From assembly GCA_963383645.1 (NCBI GenBank), contig OY726560.1, forward strand, positions 152,234,546 to 152,298,545: a DNA stretch of 64,000 nt. Direction: 5' to 3'. A program made the translations under genes and the position numbers. Below, piece by piece: positions 1 to 10,539 of the stretch; the first letter of the stretch is position 1; every line of letters starts with the position of its first letter. The DNA comes from Muscardinus avellanarius. Taxonomy: Eukaryota; Chordata; Mammalia; Rodentia; Gliridae. The notes under the pieces were generated by a model that searched no databases, was not told the DNA's origin, and saw only the letters and a program-made list of their open reading frames with translations.

Positions 1-424
1 AGGTAAGCTGATATTAAAAAGAAAAAATGTAAAAGGTGGGGGCAAGTTTTTAATAAATAGTACTTTGTATGACCTCAGCTCCTTGTAAAATATCTCATAG
101 AGATTACTGTTCTACTGCTGAAAGGATATTCTATATACATAGAAACTTGAGTATTTATTTTGTCAAAATCTTAACTCTTTTTAAAAGCTAGGTGAAACTT
201 TCTAAACATAAGGGAACTCGATATGAGGGAGGAATTTGGACTCTTTATGGCCCTCCTCACCACCTGGAATACTTGCAGTCTGAGGATTCCTGGTTTGAAG
301 GCACCCATGAGTGGAATCCCAAAGAGAAGTCCTGTTCATGACCTTCCTGTGTCTTCACATCGAGTGCTGATGTGGAGAGGCATTGAAGGAAGCCCGTTAT
401 TCGGAGATGAAAGCCACACTGCTT
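1..424. other. Unassigned AT-rich non-coding stretch
   Basis: No repeat family, exon or RNA gene is recognised. Short open frames here lack any family resemblance. The right end grades into the MaLR LTR that follows. Confidence 0.5.
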
Positions 425-913
425 TCGTTAAACTGCATTTGGACTTGGAATGACCCCCCAAAGTACGTGTGCTGGAGATTTGGTCCACATGTGGCAGTGT
501 CCAGAGGTGGGGCTTTGTGGAATTTATTGGCTCATGAGGGCTCTAAGTTCACTGGAGGTGGAATTTCTATGATGACTGATCCTTTGAATGGACTACGAGG
601 AGCTGGTACAAACCATAGGCAGGTGAGGCGTGGTTGGAGGAAGCAGGTTGCTGAGGGCATGCCCCTGGGGATCTGCATCTTGTCCCTCGCCTCTTTCATT
701 CTACTTCTCTCCCCCCACCTCTTCTCTTCCTTACTGCCATGAGCTGAGCAGCTTTTCCCAGCAGCCCTCCCGCCATGATGTTCTTCCTCTTCTCCAACCA
801 AAGCCACAGAGCCATAGAGTGAAACCCCTGAAATCATGACCCAGAAAAAATATTTCCTCCTCCAATTTGTTTGTGTTCTGGTATTTTGGTCAGAGACAAA
901 ACACTAATACAGA
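425..913 (+). mobile_element. MaLR-type (ERVL-MaLR) solo LTR, decayed
   Basis: The order of landmarks fits MST/MLT1-like MaLR LTRs. There is a 5' part with 'TTGGACTTGGAATG' and 'GGTGGGG', then 'TTGGAGGAAGCAGGTTGCTG', 'GGGCATGCCCCTGGGGATC', a C/T-rich tract, 'GCCATGAGCTGAGCAGC', 'CCGCCATGATGTTC' and a 3' end reading 'GGTATTTTGGTCAGAGAC...ACTAATACAGA'. No internal retroviral sequence adjoins it, so it is a solo LTR. Subfamily not determined. Confidence 0.8.
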
Positions 914-1065
914 CCCAGCACAACCTTGGAAGTAATGGCCTAAAGAAGAAAAACTTGTTGGGATATAGTTAAAAAAAAAAAAAACTGTACCATGATAAAG
1001 AAACATAAAAGAGTTCTAAATCAGACTCTAAAATACTAAGGGATGGTAAATATTTAGTGGATATC
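914..1065. other. Unassigned spacer
   Basis: Short AT-rich spacer with an A13-14 run near 970. Nothing recognisable. Confidence 0.4.
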
Positions 1066-1122
1066 TCCATCCATCTATCCACCCATTCATCCATCCATCT
1101 ATCCACTCATCTGTCCATCGAT
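1066..1122. repeat. Degenerate (ATCC)n tetranucleotide repeat
   Basis: Repeated CATCCATCTATCC-type units with point changes over about 57 bp. The minus strand reads as W/M/D/G-rich open frame, which is a low-complexity artefact. Confidence 0.85.
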
Positions 1123-1615
1123 GTATCTGGTTATGCATATATCTAAAGAAGTTGTATTTCTCATGAGCTGCTCTTTGACCATCCTCATCCTGTCTCTTCT
1201 CTGCTTTGAGCTGCACATGCAGCCAGATGAATCTTCTCTTAACTCACATGGTGATTACAGTTCTCCAATGTCTTCTCTGAAGCTTCCTAATCTTTGATGA
1301 GAAAGTATTTCTTGTTCTTTCTCATAAAGCTAAGGCCTCTGCTGAAAGCCCAGCTCCTGATATCGTAGCTCACACCTGAGTGACAGAGGAGGAAGGGCTT
1401 TGTGGATGTGGAAGACGGTGGAGACCAGGCTGTTGATGGAATAGCTGTGTTAAGTGAAATAAGGTCTCATTGTTCATCTTCTTTATCCATTTAACAGTAA
1501 TATAAACAAATAACTGCATTTACTTTTTTAAAAAAAGTGATGCACAAAATCACACAATTTAAGACCGATGGAATATTTGGGATTATCTCAGGCATCGCTT
1601 TAATTTTAATCCACA
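1123..1615. other. Unassigned non-coding stretch
   Basis: No exon or repeat recognised over about 490 bp. Confidence 0.4.
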
Positions 1616-2660
1616 TGACTTAGTAGTTTTTTATAGAGAACATTTTGTTGAGTTTTGTTTTTGACCCACTTTGACAATCTCTGTCTTTTAACTGATTATT
1701 TAGACCACTTACATTTAAAGTAGATCATTGATAAACTAACAGCTACCATGTTTGTGGATATTTCCTATTTGGCGCCCTTTTTCTTTGTTCCTATCTTGTC
1801 TTTCATAATTTCTGCATTATCCTAATTGAACATTTTATGTTTCCATTTTCTCTCTTTTTTAGGATGTCAATTATATATTTTTTCTTTCTTTTTTAAGTGG
1901 TTGTACTCGAGTTTGCTCTAGAAAACTTTCAAATAATAGGCCCACTTTCAAATAACACTCTCTATCCCTTTTCATAGGTAGTTAAAGTATTTCATAACAC
2001 GATATTGGTATTTTTATCCATCCTTATATCAGTGATGTTATTCATTTTATTTATATGTAAGAATATTTAAGAATACATATAAACCAGGTGTAGTGGCACA
2101 TGTTTGTAATCCTAGCATTGGGGAGGCTGAGGCAAGAGGATTGCAGATTGCAGACAGCCTCAGCTACTCAGTGAGACCCTGTTTAAAAATAAAAAATAAT
2201 TTTAAAAAAGTAGGGCTGGGGATGTTGCTTGGAGGTAGAATGCCCCTGGGTTTCATTCCAAGTACCACAAAAAAAAGAATACATATAGTATATATACATT
2301 ATCAAGTTCAGTATCGATATTATCCTTTTGAGCAAACGGTTATCTCTTAGATCAATTAAGAATAAGAAAAATGAAAGTTTTTCTTTTATCTGTACCTAAT
2401 CATTTTATGCTATTCTTCTTTCCTTTATGGATATCTGAGTTTCTGACATGTTTTTCTTCTCCCTGAAGAATTTCTTTTAAAATTTCTTGCAAGACAGGTC
2501 TACTGGCAACACATTCCCGCCATTTTTCTCTGCCAGAGAAAGTCTCTATTTCTCCCGCACTGCTGGTGGATAATTTCACAGGGTGTAGAATTCTAGGTTG
2601 GAGAGATTTTTCCTTCAACACTTTCAATTATAGTTTAGGTTTTCCTACTTTTGCACTTGT
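1616..2660 (-). mobile_element. Ancient LINE-1-like fragment (antisense)
   Basis: T-rich plus strand with blocks typical of old antisense L1: 'GACAATCTCTGTCTTTTAA', 'TTTAGACCACTTACATTTAA', 'CTTTCAAATAACACT', 'TCTTGCAAGACAGGTCTACT', 'GAGAAAGTCTCTATTTCTCC' and 'GTAGAATTCTAGGTTGG'. No open reading frame survives. It is split by a SINE at 2082-2274. The L1 assignment is from remembered block order; the subfamily is unknown. Confidence 0.65.
2082..2274 (+). mobile_element. B1-ID composite SINE (B1-dID type)
   Basis: A 7SL/B1-like left half ('GGTGTAGTGGCACATG', 'GGGGAGGCTGAGGCAAGAGG', 'GTGAGACCCTGTTT') is followed by an A-rich linker and an ID-like right half ('GGGCTGGGGATGTTGCTTGG', 'GTAGAATGCCCCTGGG'). 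It is flanked by a 13 bp target-site duplication AAGAATACATATA at 2069-2081 and 2275-2287, inside the older LINE. Confidence 0.93.
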
Positions 2661-4240
2661 TCCCACAGAGGTTTTTGCTTGTGGGTTTCTGCTCTGGTGA
2701 GCTGCAATTTTCTCCACCCACCTGCCTGTCTCCCCAGCTTTGGGGGAAGCTATTTACTCTGCATCCTCCTTCTGTGATGGATTTAAGAAGTGTTGACGAT
2801 TTTCAGTTTGCTCAGGTTTTTACTTGTTAGGAAAGAGAGGTCTACTGTAAGCTCTTTACATACTGGATTGGGAACCAGAAGTTTCTCATTGCGTTCGCAG
2901 TAGGAAACTCCTCTACTTTATTTAACCTTAATTACAGTGGATTAACCATGTGCAAATAGGAAGACACAACACGGAGTCTCACATTTATCCTACAAGAAAG
3001 AATGGCCATAATTGTTGTCACACTGTTACCAGGATCAGATTTGCTCTGCCACTGGGGCTACTAGAAACTTGTCACAGAGTTAAATATTCTCCACTGAGCT
3101 AGCTGGGTTCAGCTGCCACCTTAATATGGTTATATAATTTACTTATACTATGCATGAAATCAATCAACAAGGCTATAATTTAGAACGCAAAAAACCTCAA
3201 ACTAAAATTATTAAGACAAAGAGGGAATGCCGAGACTTCCCTCTCCAAAGCTTTGCTTTGCCCACCCGAGACAATCTAGTAGTTGCTGCTTCAATGCAAC
3301 CACTAGAGTTTTTCAATGAGAAAAGCTTGGGAGACCTTTGGAGAGAGAGGTGTCCGAGAGCCTGCTAGGGAGGGCCTGGGGGGCTGGAGAAAGAGAAATG
3401 ACTGCTGTAGGCTCTGAATTAGGATCCTCTTCAGTTTTGAGAAGCCCAGGTAAGGTTTGAAATTCTTTTTTAATTACTTTTTTGGCTTCGAGACTCTGGT
3501 TTCATGAACGCAGTGCTGCCCTGAGACTTAACAATGTGGGTCCAGGGATTTAGACAAGTTTCAGGAACAACTCCGCTCCCTCCTGGGCTGGTTCACAGTG
3601 CTTATCTGCCTGAGCATGCCTGCCGTACGCCGGGCCGCCGTTCTCTTAAAGGCAGGTAATTACTACAAGAATGAAACAGAAAGTCAAAAATGACATGTAA
3701 TCTATAAAATAGTTTCTGAGTAGAAATATATTCCTGCTTGGCACAAATAAAAGAGGTTTTTTTTTTTTTTTTTTTTTTTTTTGGTTTTTGTTGCCAGAAG
3801 AAAGCCAAGACTAGTTTTCAGGACTGTGAAAACCTCAAAGCTTTGCCTGAAGGAATTTCCTCCTGCAGGAGGACTTTATAAATCTTAACTTTGATCTGCT
3901 GTGTTTGATCCATGGACAGCAATATCGGCAATATCTCAGGCTTCAGCAGAGTATCCCATTAACCTGCCATCGCCAAGAAATGATTACTTCTGCTAAACAG
4001 AGGCATATTCAAAATAAGACAGGGCCCTCAACCAAAGCCATTTAATGCATCCTAAATAGCCCTGTGTGGCAGACTCATGACCATCATCAAAGAATAATCC
4101 AGCTGGTCTTCAGGGGCACAAGATGGTTGTGGTGTAGGCCAGGGTCTCGTTCCAGGCTTGGCAGAATCCTGGTCTGGAGCAGACCCTGCACCACCTCTGC
4201 TTCTTCAACCTCAGCTGTATTCATTCCTGTAAAATCTGTC
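2661..4240. other. Unassigned stretch with a 26-T run
   Basis: About 1.6 kb in which no exon or repeat family is recognised. A pure T26 run lies at 3757-3782, possibly the reversed A-tail of a minus-strand retroinsertion. The sequence beside it (3783-3900) is not recognisable as a retrocopy. Confidence 0.4.
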
Positions 4241-4246
4241 TCATAT

Positions 4247-4545
4247 CTCTTATTTTATTTTATTTTATTTTGCAGTACTGGGGATATAACCTGGGGCATT
4301 CTACCTCCGGGCTACCCCCCCAGTATACACCATCCAATATAATGAAGAATAAATATTCTTTATATTATATATAAACATTTCTTATTTTATTCTTTACAAA
4401 CAATAATTTTTATTCTTTATTTTGGAACAGGGTCTCACTGAGTTGCAAAGGGCCTCACTAAGTAGCTGAGGCTGGCTCCCTGCTCCTCCTGTCTCAGCCT
4501 CCCGAATGCTGGGATTACAAGTGTGCGCCACCACACCCGGCTCCT
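4247..4545 (-). mobile_element. B1-ID composite SINE, interrupted or expanded
   Basis: Reverse-oriented ID half at about 4275-4320 ('GTACTGGGGATATAACC', 'CTACCTCCGGGCTACCCCCC') and B1 half at about 4415-4545 ('GGGTCTCACTGAGTTGCAAA', 'CTGTCTCAGCCTCCCGAATG', 'GTGCGCCACCACACCCGGC'). About 90 bp of AT-rich sequence separates the halves. A (TTTTA)n tail lies at 4249-4272. Confidence 0.85.
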
Positions 4546-4864
4546 CTTATCTTAACTGGTTATGTAAAATGTTATTTGAACAGAAGCCTTTGTGGCATCC
4601 CCCCAAAAAAACAAGTGTTTGAAAACATGGATTTTCCACCACTACCAATGGGCTTTTTCCCCCCCTAAATGATGGCTATGTCTATTAGTTGAAACTCAAA
4701 ACACACCTCTTCTCCCCCAGAAATAATCTAGTAGATGTTAAGTGGGTCCACAGACGCCTGGTTTGTTCTCACTGTGTCCTGGGAAGCCGAGCAGCTAATG
4801 GAACTTTCATGGCAAGAGGGTTTTCCTAAAGCAGGAGGCTCATTGTAATTCTAATAAAGGACAG
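4546..4864. other. Unassigned spacer
   Basis: About 320 bp with no recognisable feature. Confidence 0.4.
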
Positions 4865-4999
4865 AAAATATTAGTTATAACAAGTAATATTACTTATTGA
4901 ACATACTACGTGTGCTAGGGTCTCCTCTGGGTCCTTTACAAATTGCCTCACATATGAATAATAAGCTCTGTGTGTCAGGCGTTCCCACAAAATTTTCTT

Positions 5000-5060
5000 T
5001 TAGGTTTCTTTCTTCCTTTCTTTTCTCTCTCGTTTCTTTTTCTTTTCTTTTCTTTCTTTC
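5000..5060. repeat. (TTTC)n microsatellite at a SINE tail
   Basis: Pyrimidine-rich TTTC/TTCT units adjoining the reversed 3' end of the following SINE. It probably grew from that element's A-tail. Confidence 0.8.
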
Positions 5061-5268
5061 TGTACTGGAGATTGATAGATTGGCAGATGTTAGGGCCATT
5101 CAACCTCCAAGTCCCTCCCCCACCCAGCCCTATTTTCTTTTATTTATTTTTGGAAACAGGATCTCACTAAATAGCTGAGACTGGCCTCAAACCTGTGATC
5201 CTCCTGTCTCAGCCTCCCTGTAACCGGGCACCAGGATTACAAGTGTGCACCACCACACCTGACTCATT
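5058..5268 (-). mobile_element. B1-ID composite SINE
   Basis: Reverse orientation. The ID half is degraded ('TACTGGAGATTGATAG', 'CATTCAACCTCCAAG'). The B1 half is clear ('GGATCTCACTAAATAGCTGA', 'GATCCTCCTGTCTCAGCCTC', 'GTGCACCACCACACCTG'). Confidence 0.9.
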
Positions 5269-5310
5269 TAGGTTTCTTAATAACTTATTTTATAGACAAA
5301 AAACTTAGAG

Positions 5311-5917
5311 AAGTTTTTACTGCACTCTCCTTGGTTTATGCTTTGTTCATGCCTCCACGGCCAAGCGATTCTGTCCAAGTAGTGTGCCTCTCCAGCCGGA
5401 TCCCTGGGATGTCCACTCCCTGGGTACCACGGGAGGGTGACGCCACAGAGGGTGTGGTGTAGCCAGCAGGGCAGCAAGTCAACAGCGCCAGAGAGTGAGC
5501 AGGTGTGGGTCTTGGGTCTGCACTTACTGCTGAGGTGGAATCTAGCACACGGTGGGACTCTCGGAGCCCTACCGCCCTCTTCTATTTCCTGGGATAATCT
5601 AGGATGCACTTCCTGGGCTTTAGGAAGGATCAGGCAGGAATGCACTCACTGTGTGAGCGGTGCCAGGTACTCAGGAGCTAGCACGACTCATCTGTCTCCA
5701 GCTCCCTGGCTCACCTGGGCTACTGTAGACTCCTGTCCCACAGACCACGGCATGGTCCTCTGGTGATTTCTGGAGAGACCAAATTGCAAAGTCTAATGTC
5801 ACAATAGGAAAGGCTATGGTGCTAGGGACAATAAAAAGGTGAGGGCATGCCGTCTACCTCAGACTCAGCTCTGCTATGGGATCCTTGGGCCTGGGAACCT
5901 TGAGCCCTCTTACTTAA
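5311..5917. other. Unassigned stretch
   Basis: About 600 bp of mixed composition. Overlapping frames on both strands are uninformative and no splice-site-flanked conserved frame is recognised. Confidence 0.4.
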
Positions 5918-5967
5918 CTTTTAGGGGTCTCTAGAACTTTCTAGAAAGTTCTAGAAACCCCTAAAAG
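5918..5967. promoter_or_regulatory. 50 bp palindrome containing a five-unit heat-shock-type element
   Basis: Positions 5918-5967 form a loopless inverted repeat with 25 bp arms and a single mismatch (C5929 opposite A5956). Within it, 5933-5957 reads as five contiguous pentamers: AGAAC, TTTCT, AGAAA, GTTCT, AGAAA. That is alternating nGAAn/nTTCn units, the known arrangement bound by trimeric HSF proteins. The sequence pattern is directly visible. HSF binding is inference, and there is no recognisable promoter or gene next to it. It could instead be the hairpin core of a MITE-like element. Confidence 0.6.
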
Positions 5968-6765
5968 AAATGAGCTGGGCCTTGAAGCAAACATTACGGG
6001 AAAGGGATGGCCCTATAGGCTTTCCTAATGAAACATCTGCAAGAAGAAGGCAGCTGCAGAAGCCCAGCTTGGTGTCTGCTCTCAGTGCCAGCACTCCCGA
6101 GTGCCAGGCTAGTGTCCCTCAGAGTCCGTGACAAAGGAGGACCATGAATGGTCCACACCCAGGACACCTCAGATCTGCTGTGGACCATGGGACCTCTCCA
6201 GATAGTATTATTTACCTATCTTTTCTTTTTACATGTTTTGAATGCAGGGCAGGGGAGGCTTACCTTTAAAACAAAAATGTGTTTTGTGAATCCATGAAGG
6301 GACAACTGGAAAGGGACTGAGAACTTCCAGGCCACGGAGCCAGACCCTCAAGCAAGAGAAATAGGTGGTTTTCTCCAAACATCTCAGGCTGCAGGACAGA
6401 AAACAGGGCCAAAGGGCCTAAGGCATCCAGCACTCCAAAAATGTACACATGCATATGAACTTAGGTCTACCATAACAGCACTGATTTAAAGGGTTGCAGA
6501 CTGAAATATACAAATAATAAAATATCCAATAATCTGAATTGTAAATGCCGTATATGTATATGAAGTCAAAGCTTCAGTGTGACTTCCTATTTCTTGCAAA
6601 TCCACTCTTTTTATAGTTTACAACTTTATAGTGTCACAAAATCAGACCATCGCTTCTAGATGACTTACGATACCTCATACAATGTAAATGTTATGTAAAT
6701 ACTGTCATTCCATGTAGCTTAGGAATTAATGACAAAGAAAAAAATCTGCTTGGTTCAGAACAGAT
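5968..6765. other. Unassigned stretch
   Basis: About 800 bp; nothing recognised. Confidence 0.4.
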
Positions 6766-6865
6766 GCAATTTTTTCCACATATTTTCTATTTGAATTTGG
6801 TTGAATCTTAGGGTACAGAGCCACTGGATACAGAGGGCCTACTGTTTTGATACCTCTTGATTTTT
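6766..6865. mobile_element. Possible DNA-transposon terminal fragment
   Basis: 'GGTTGAATCTTAGGGTACAG' followed by 'GGATACAGAGGGCCTACTGT' resembles the degenerate terminal sequence of an ancient cut-and-paste element ('...GGATACGGAGGGCCGACTGT'). Family assignment (Tigger-like) is tentative. Confidence 0.4.
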
Positions 6866-6959
6866 CCCCCTTAATTTCAGATATTACCTAATGAATTCAT
6901 ATTATAAAATATAAAGGCTTAATTTCTCTTTCAATCCACACATCTGCAATCTCCAAATT

Positions 6960-7025
6960 TACATATAATAGGTATATGCAAATTTACATGTTATATATAC
7001 TTACATATATGTATATATATAACAC
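6960..7025. repeat. (TA)-rich low-complexity tract
   Basis: Alternating purine/pyrimidine AT-rich sequence ('CATATATGTATATATATAAC'). Confidence 0.7.
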
Positions 7026-8096
7026 ATTTGAGAGGGTCTCCTCTTTCTTTGACATCTGGTTTATTAGATTCTAGTTAGCTAAACATGGTGTTGTCATTAT
7101 TACAGTTAGGTAGATGCTATTCACACCTGAGCCATATGGAATATTATGTGTAGCATTGTTTTTTCAAGTTTTCATTTCTTCTACTATTTTTCCTTTGTTT
7201 ACAGTTTTTCTAGTTTCCTAAGAAATTATCAGTAATTTAACCACAGACTTACTACCAATATCTTGTCTAAATATCTTCTTGATTTAGATGGATATCTTGT
7301 CTAAATAGCTGCTCAATGTAGATGGATACACTAGGCATTTAATCAATTTCATCTTGAAGAAATCTCTTCTGTAGCTCCTGGCCTGCACCAGTGTGGACTG
7401 GCTGCCTTCAGCCCTCATATCACAGCGGCCATACTGGGGTCCCTTCAACTGAATCTTAGAAGCCTCCTCTGTTTCTTTCTGGTATTAGATCCTACTCTGC
7501 ATTTCATGACTTCTTCCTTCTTAGTTTACTGTCTGGTTTTTGAAACTTGCCTTCCAGCATCTATCCAAGAAAAGATGCACAGCAGGTAAATGTTTTGGAA
7601 AACTCAAGCATCTGGAAGTGTCTTTAGTCTATTTGAATCTAATTTTAGAATAACAGTAACTTTCCTTGAGGATTGTAAAGGTGTCACTCTACTGTCTTCT
7701 CCTTCCTGGTGTTGCTGTCAAAAGACCAAAGTCGTTCTGACTCCTGATCCTTCGTAAAAGACCTTACTCTGCCCCTCTGAAAGTTTGTAGACTCTTCCCT
7801 TCCTCCCCAGTATTCTTATATTTCACATTGATTTGTCTGGGTCTACGTTAAATCAGTGTGCTGGGTTCTTGTTAGATCATTATAAGGTAGAAACTTATAT
7901 TGTTCATGTATAAACATTTTCTAAATTTATTTTATAGATAATTCATTTGCTTCTATTTTTTTTAAACTTGGATGATGGACTGTTCTTTAATTTTCTAATT
8001 TCTTCTCTCCAATTTTTCTTCCCTCTTGTTTTTCTACTCAGTGTTCTTGGAGAGTTCCTCAAGTTTATTTTCACAATTTTTATATTGGGTTCTAGT

Positions 8097-8114
8097 AGTG
8101 TGTGTGTGTTTTTA

Positions 8115-8158
<44 letters not shown>
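8097..8158. repeat. (GT)n microsatellite
   Basis: Imperfect start followed by about 42 bp of uninterrupted GT/TG (8117-8158). Confidence 0.97.
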
Positions 8159-8161
<3 letters not shown>

Positions 8162-8404
8162 ATTAAAGACTCTTATCTCTGGATGTTCCTTTTAATTTCT
8201 TCCCAGTTTTCATCTATAGATTTGCTATTTTCTTATATTCCTGATGACATCAATTTGATGTCTTCTACTTGTGTTTTCTCTATTTTTCTATTTTGTTTTT
8301 TGTTTCCTATTTTGAATAATTTTCCTATGTTACAGGATTTCCTCATATGTCTGGTGATGCTGGTTTTCCTCTCATAACTGTAAGGGGGCATTAAAAAGTC
8401 AATT

Positions 8405-8822
8405 GAACAAGATAATTAAAATAGAGCAACAAACTGGAAGAACTACATTGATTTTAATTTTTTAACCACAGTGATTAAGACGGTGTAGCGCTCAGAATAT
8501 AGACAATGGGTAAGGATGGTTTTGAAGTGACACGTACAAATATAGTCAATTAATTTTTGACAAAGGTGTCAAAGTAATCCCAAGGATAAAAGCATTTTTT
8601 CATATAACAAATGGTGCTGAAATAACTGGTTAGCCAGACAGAAAGAAATGAACCTCAGCCCTTATCTGACCACACATGCAAAACCAGCTTTAGGGGATCA
8701 CAGATATAAACACAGAAGCTAAAATCACGAAAATTCGTTAACCATAGAAGGAAATATTTTCAACCTCGAGGTAACAGGAATTCAAAGGGATAAAACATAA
8801 AAATAAAAAATTATTAAAAAAT
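8405..8822 (+). mobile_element. LINE-1 ORF2 3' region, part 1 (sense, decayed)
   Basis: A-rich sense strand with recognisable L1 ORF2 nucleotide blocks: 'ATAGTCAATTAATTTTTGAC', 'ACAAAGGTGTCAAAGTAATC', 'AACAAATGGTGCTGAAATAA' and 'AGAAGCTAAAATCACGAAAA'. Frames are broken. It continues in the same orientation at 9395 after a nested SINE and LTR. Confidence 0.85.
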
Positions 8823-8826
8823 GATA

Positions 8827-8990
8827 GCCGGGCGTGGTGGCGCACGCTTGTAATCCCCGCTCTTGGGAGGCGGAGACAGGAGGATCACGCAGGTTCAAAG
8901 CCAGCCTTGCTGGCTTAAGAGACCCTGTTTCCAAATAAAATATAAAATAGGTCTGGGAGTGTAGCCCAGAGGTAGAAGGGTTCCATTCTC

Positions 8991-8994
<4 letters not shown>
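8827..8994 (+). mobile_element. B1-ID composite SINE
   Basis: A well-preserved copy: 'GCCGGGCGTGGTGGCGCACG', 'GGAGACAGGAGGATCACGC', 'AGAGACCCTGTTTCCAAATA', 'GGTCTGGGAGTGTAGCCCAG'. CpGs in the head suggest relative youth. Its 3' tail is the (CA)n that follows. Confidence 0.95.

Positions 8995-9035
<41 letters not shown>
8995..9035. repeat. (CA)n microsatellite (SINE tail)
   Basis: About 40 bp uninterrupted AC repeat directly continuing the SINE 3' end. Confidence 0.97.
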
Positions 9036-9039
<4 letters not shown>

Positions 9040-9047
9040 ATAAATCA

Positions 9048-9378
9048 ATGTTATTGTTTGAATGAGTTAAGCGTTCATGAGATGAAAACTTAACCCCCAA
9101 ATTCACTTGCTCATGGCATTTGGAAATGGAGTAAGTAGGGTTAGATGAGGCCATGAGGATGGAGACTGCACAACGGCACTAGGGCGCTATGAGAAGAGGA
9201 AGAGGAAGCTGAGCCTGCCTGCTCTGTCCCGCCACGCTATGCTCTCCGTGGTGACGTGGCGCAGCAGGAAGGCCCACGCCAGACGCTGGCCATGCTCCTG
9301 GACATCTCGGCCTCCAAAACCAGGAGCCAAATAAACCTCTATTATTTATAAATGACCCAATCTCAAGCATCTTTATAG
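9048..9378 (+). mobile_element. MLT1-type MaLR LTR
   Basis: Ordered MLT1 landmarks: 'TTATTGTTTGAATG', 'AACTTAACCCCCAAATTCAC', 'GGGTTAGATGAGGCCATGAG', 'AAGAGGAAGAGGAAG', 'GGAAGGCCCACGCCAGACGC', 'GACATCTCGGCCTCCAAAAC' and 'GCCAAATAAACCTCTATTAT'. It is inserted into the sense L1 and lies next to the younger SINE. Confidence 0.88.
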
Positions 9379-9394
9379 AAATAGAAAACAGATG

Positions 9395-9690
9395 AATATA
9401 ATCAATTGTACTCAAAATCAAAGACTTCTGCTCTTTGAAAAATACCATTTAGAAAATAAAAATGCAAGTTACATACTAAAAGAATATGTTCACTATAAAT
9501 ATATCTAATGAAGAATTTTCATCCAGAATATATAAACAATTCCTACAACTCAGTACTAAGAAGACAAATAATCTAATTTTTAAGGTGAGCAGTGGTTCAA
9601 ATACTCTGCACTAAAGAAGATATACAAATAACCAATAAATTCAGTAAAGTTCCTGGAAACCATTAGTTACCAGAGAAAAGAAGTTGAAAT
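9395..9690 (+). mobile_element. LINE-1 ORF2 3' region, part 2 (sense, decayed)
   Basis: Continues the L1 of 8405-8822: 'AGACTTCTGCTCTTTGAAAA', 'CATCCAGAATATATAAACAA', 'CCTACAACTCAGTACTAAGA' and 'CTAAAGAAGATATACAAATA' match successive L1 ORF2 blocks. No intact frame. Confidence 0.88.

Positions 9691-9692
<2 letters not shown>

Positions 9693-9770
<78 letters not shown>
9693..9770. repeat. (CT)n(CA)n compound microsatellite
   Basis: About 28 bp CT followed by about 49 bp CA. Confidence 0.97.
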
Positions 9771-9772
<2 letters not shown>

Positions 9773-9825
9773 TTGGTGGCTTTGGTCTTATTGTATGCCC
9801 TAAGATTTTTACTTTGATTATTTTA

Positions 9826-10065
9826 AGATAACATTTATTGTGCCTTGATGTAGACCAGACTCTGGGCCGAGAACAAACCTCATGGAATTTTCACAACTAA
9901 ACATCCTGGGGGTGGAGAAGCACATTTTTCCTCCAACTTTAAGTTGGGAAATGGGGGCTCTGAGAGGCTGAGTGACTTGTCTGAGGTTCTGTTCCTGGGG
10001 CTTGGATGGAGTTGGTTGGAGGAGTACCTGGTTCCAAAGCCCTGTGCACAACCACCATGCCACAT
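9826..10065 (+). mobile_element. MIR relic
   Basis: 'AACATTTATTGTGCCTTGAT', 'CTCATGGAATTTTCACAACT', 'AAGTTGGGAAATGGGGGCTC', 'GAGAGGCTGAGTGACTTGTC' follow the MIR order through to the '...GTGGCAGAGC' region. Confidence 0.75.
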
Positions 10066-10501
10066 GGATGCTGGCTACCACCTGTGCAGCCTTTCCTGGG
10101 GCCTCCGGTTCCTCAGTCTGGGTGATTTTAGGAAGATGATCAGCAGAGGAGGCTGAGAACCCCTTTTGGTGCAGTGCTGGCTGATTGCATGACCAGGCTC
10201 ATCCCCACTTCAGGAACAGAGACCAAGGGGGAAGCGCAGCGTGTGAATCCTGCAGGTGCTGGCTGCCCGGCTGTGTGGGTCTGTGCAGAGTGGTAGGGGT
10301 GCTCCTGGTCAGAAGCAGAGCTTACTACCAGGGGTGCCCCCCTTGGTCCTATGTTCAAAACTCCAAAGAGGGAATGGATGAGAATCTAAGAGCTGTACTC
10401 AGCTCTCAAAGGGCACAGCAGGGAGTTGAAAAATATGGTATGTGTGTTGGAGCTCTGAGACTGAGTGTGTGGTTTAAAACCTACGGGCTGTCTTCAGGAT
10501 A

Positions 10502-10502
<1 letters not shown>
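10066..10502. other. Unassigned stretch
   Basis: About 440 bp, no feature recognised. Both strands have overlapping short frames without family resemblance. Confidence 0.4.

Positions 10503-10537
<35 letters not shown>
10503..10537. repeat. (TG)n microsatellite (SINE tail)
   Basis: 35 bp TG repeat at the reversed 3' end of the adjacent SINE. Confidence 0.97.

Positions 10538-10539
<2 letters not shown>

Larger units (their letters stand above)
4865..5310 (+). mobile_element. MIR-type tRNA SINE relic, split by a younger SINE
   Basis: The left part has 'TTACTTATTGAACATACTAC' and 'GTGTGCTAGGGTC', matching the MIR pattern of 'TTATTGAGC..TACTATGTGCCAGG'. After a SINE insertion the right part continues near 5271 with 'TTTTATAGACAAAAAACTTA', matching the MIR 'TTACAGATGAGGAAACTGAG' segment. 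Confidence 0.6.
6866..8395 (-). mobile_element. Probable ancient antisense LINE remnant
   Basis: T-rich plus strand, no coding frame, with L1/L2-like antisense phrases ('TTCACATTGATTTGTCTGGG', 'CAGTGTGCTGGGTTCTTGTT', 'TTGAATAATTTTCCTATG'). It carries a (GT)n repeat. The class is uncertain and the limits are approximate. Confidence 0.4.

Noticed and set aside
1066..1122. CRISPR-like regular repeat
   Set aside because: It is a 4 bp tandem repeat; no spacer structure exists here or elsewhere in the window.
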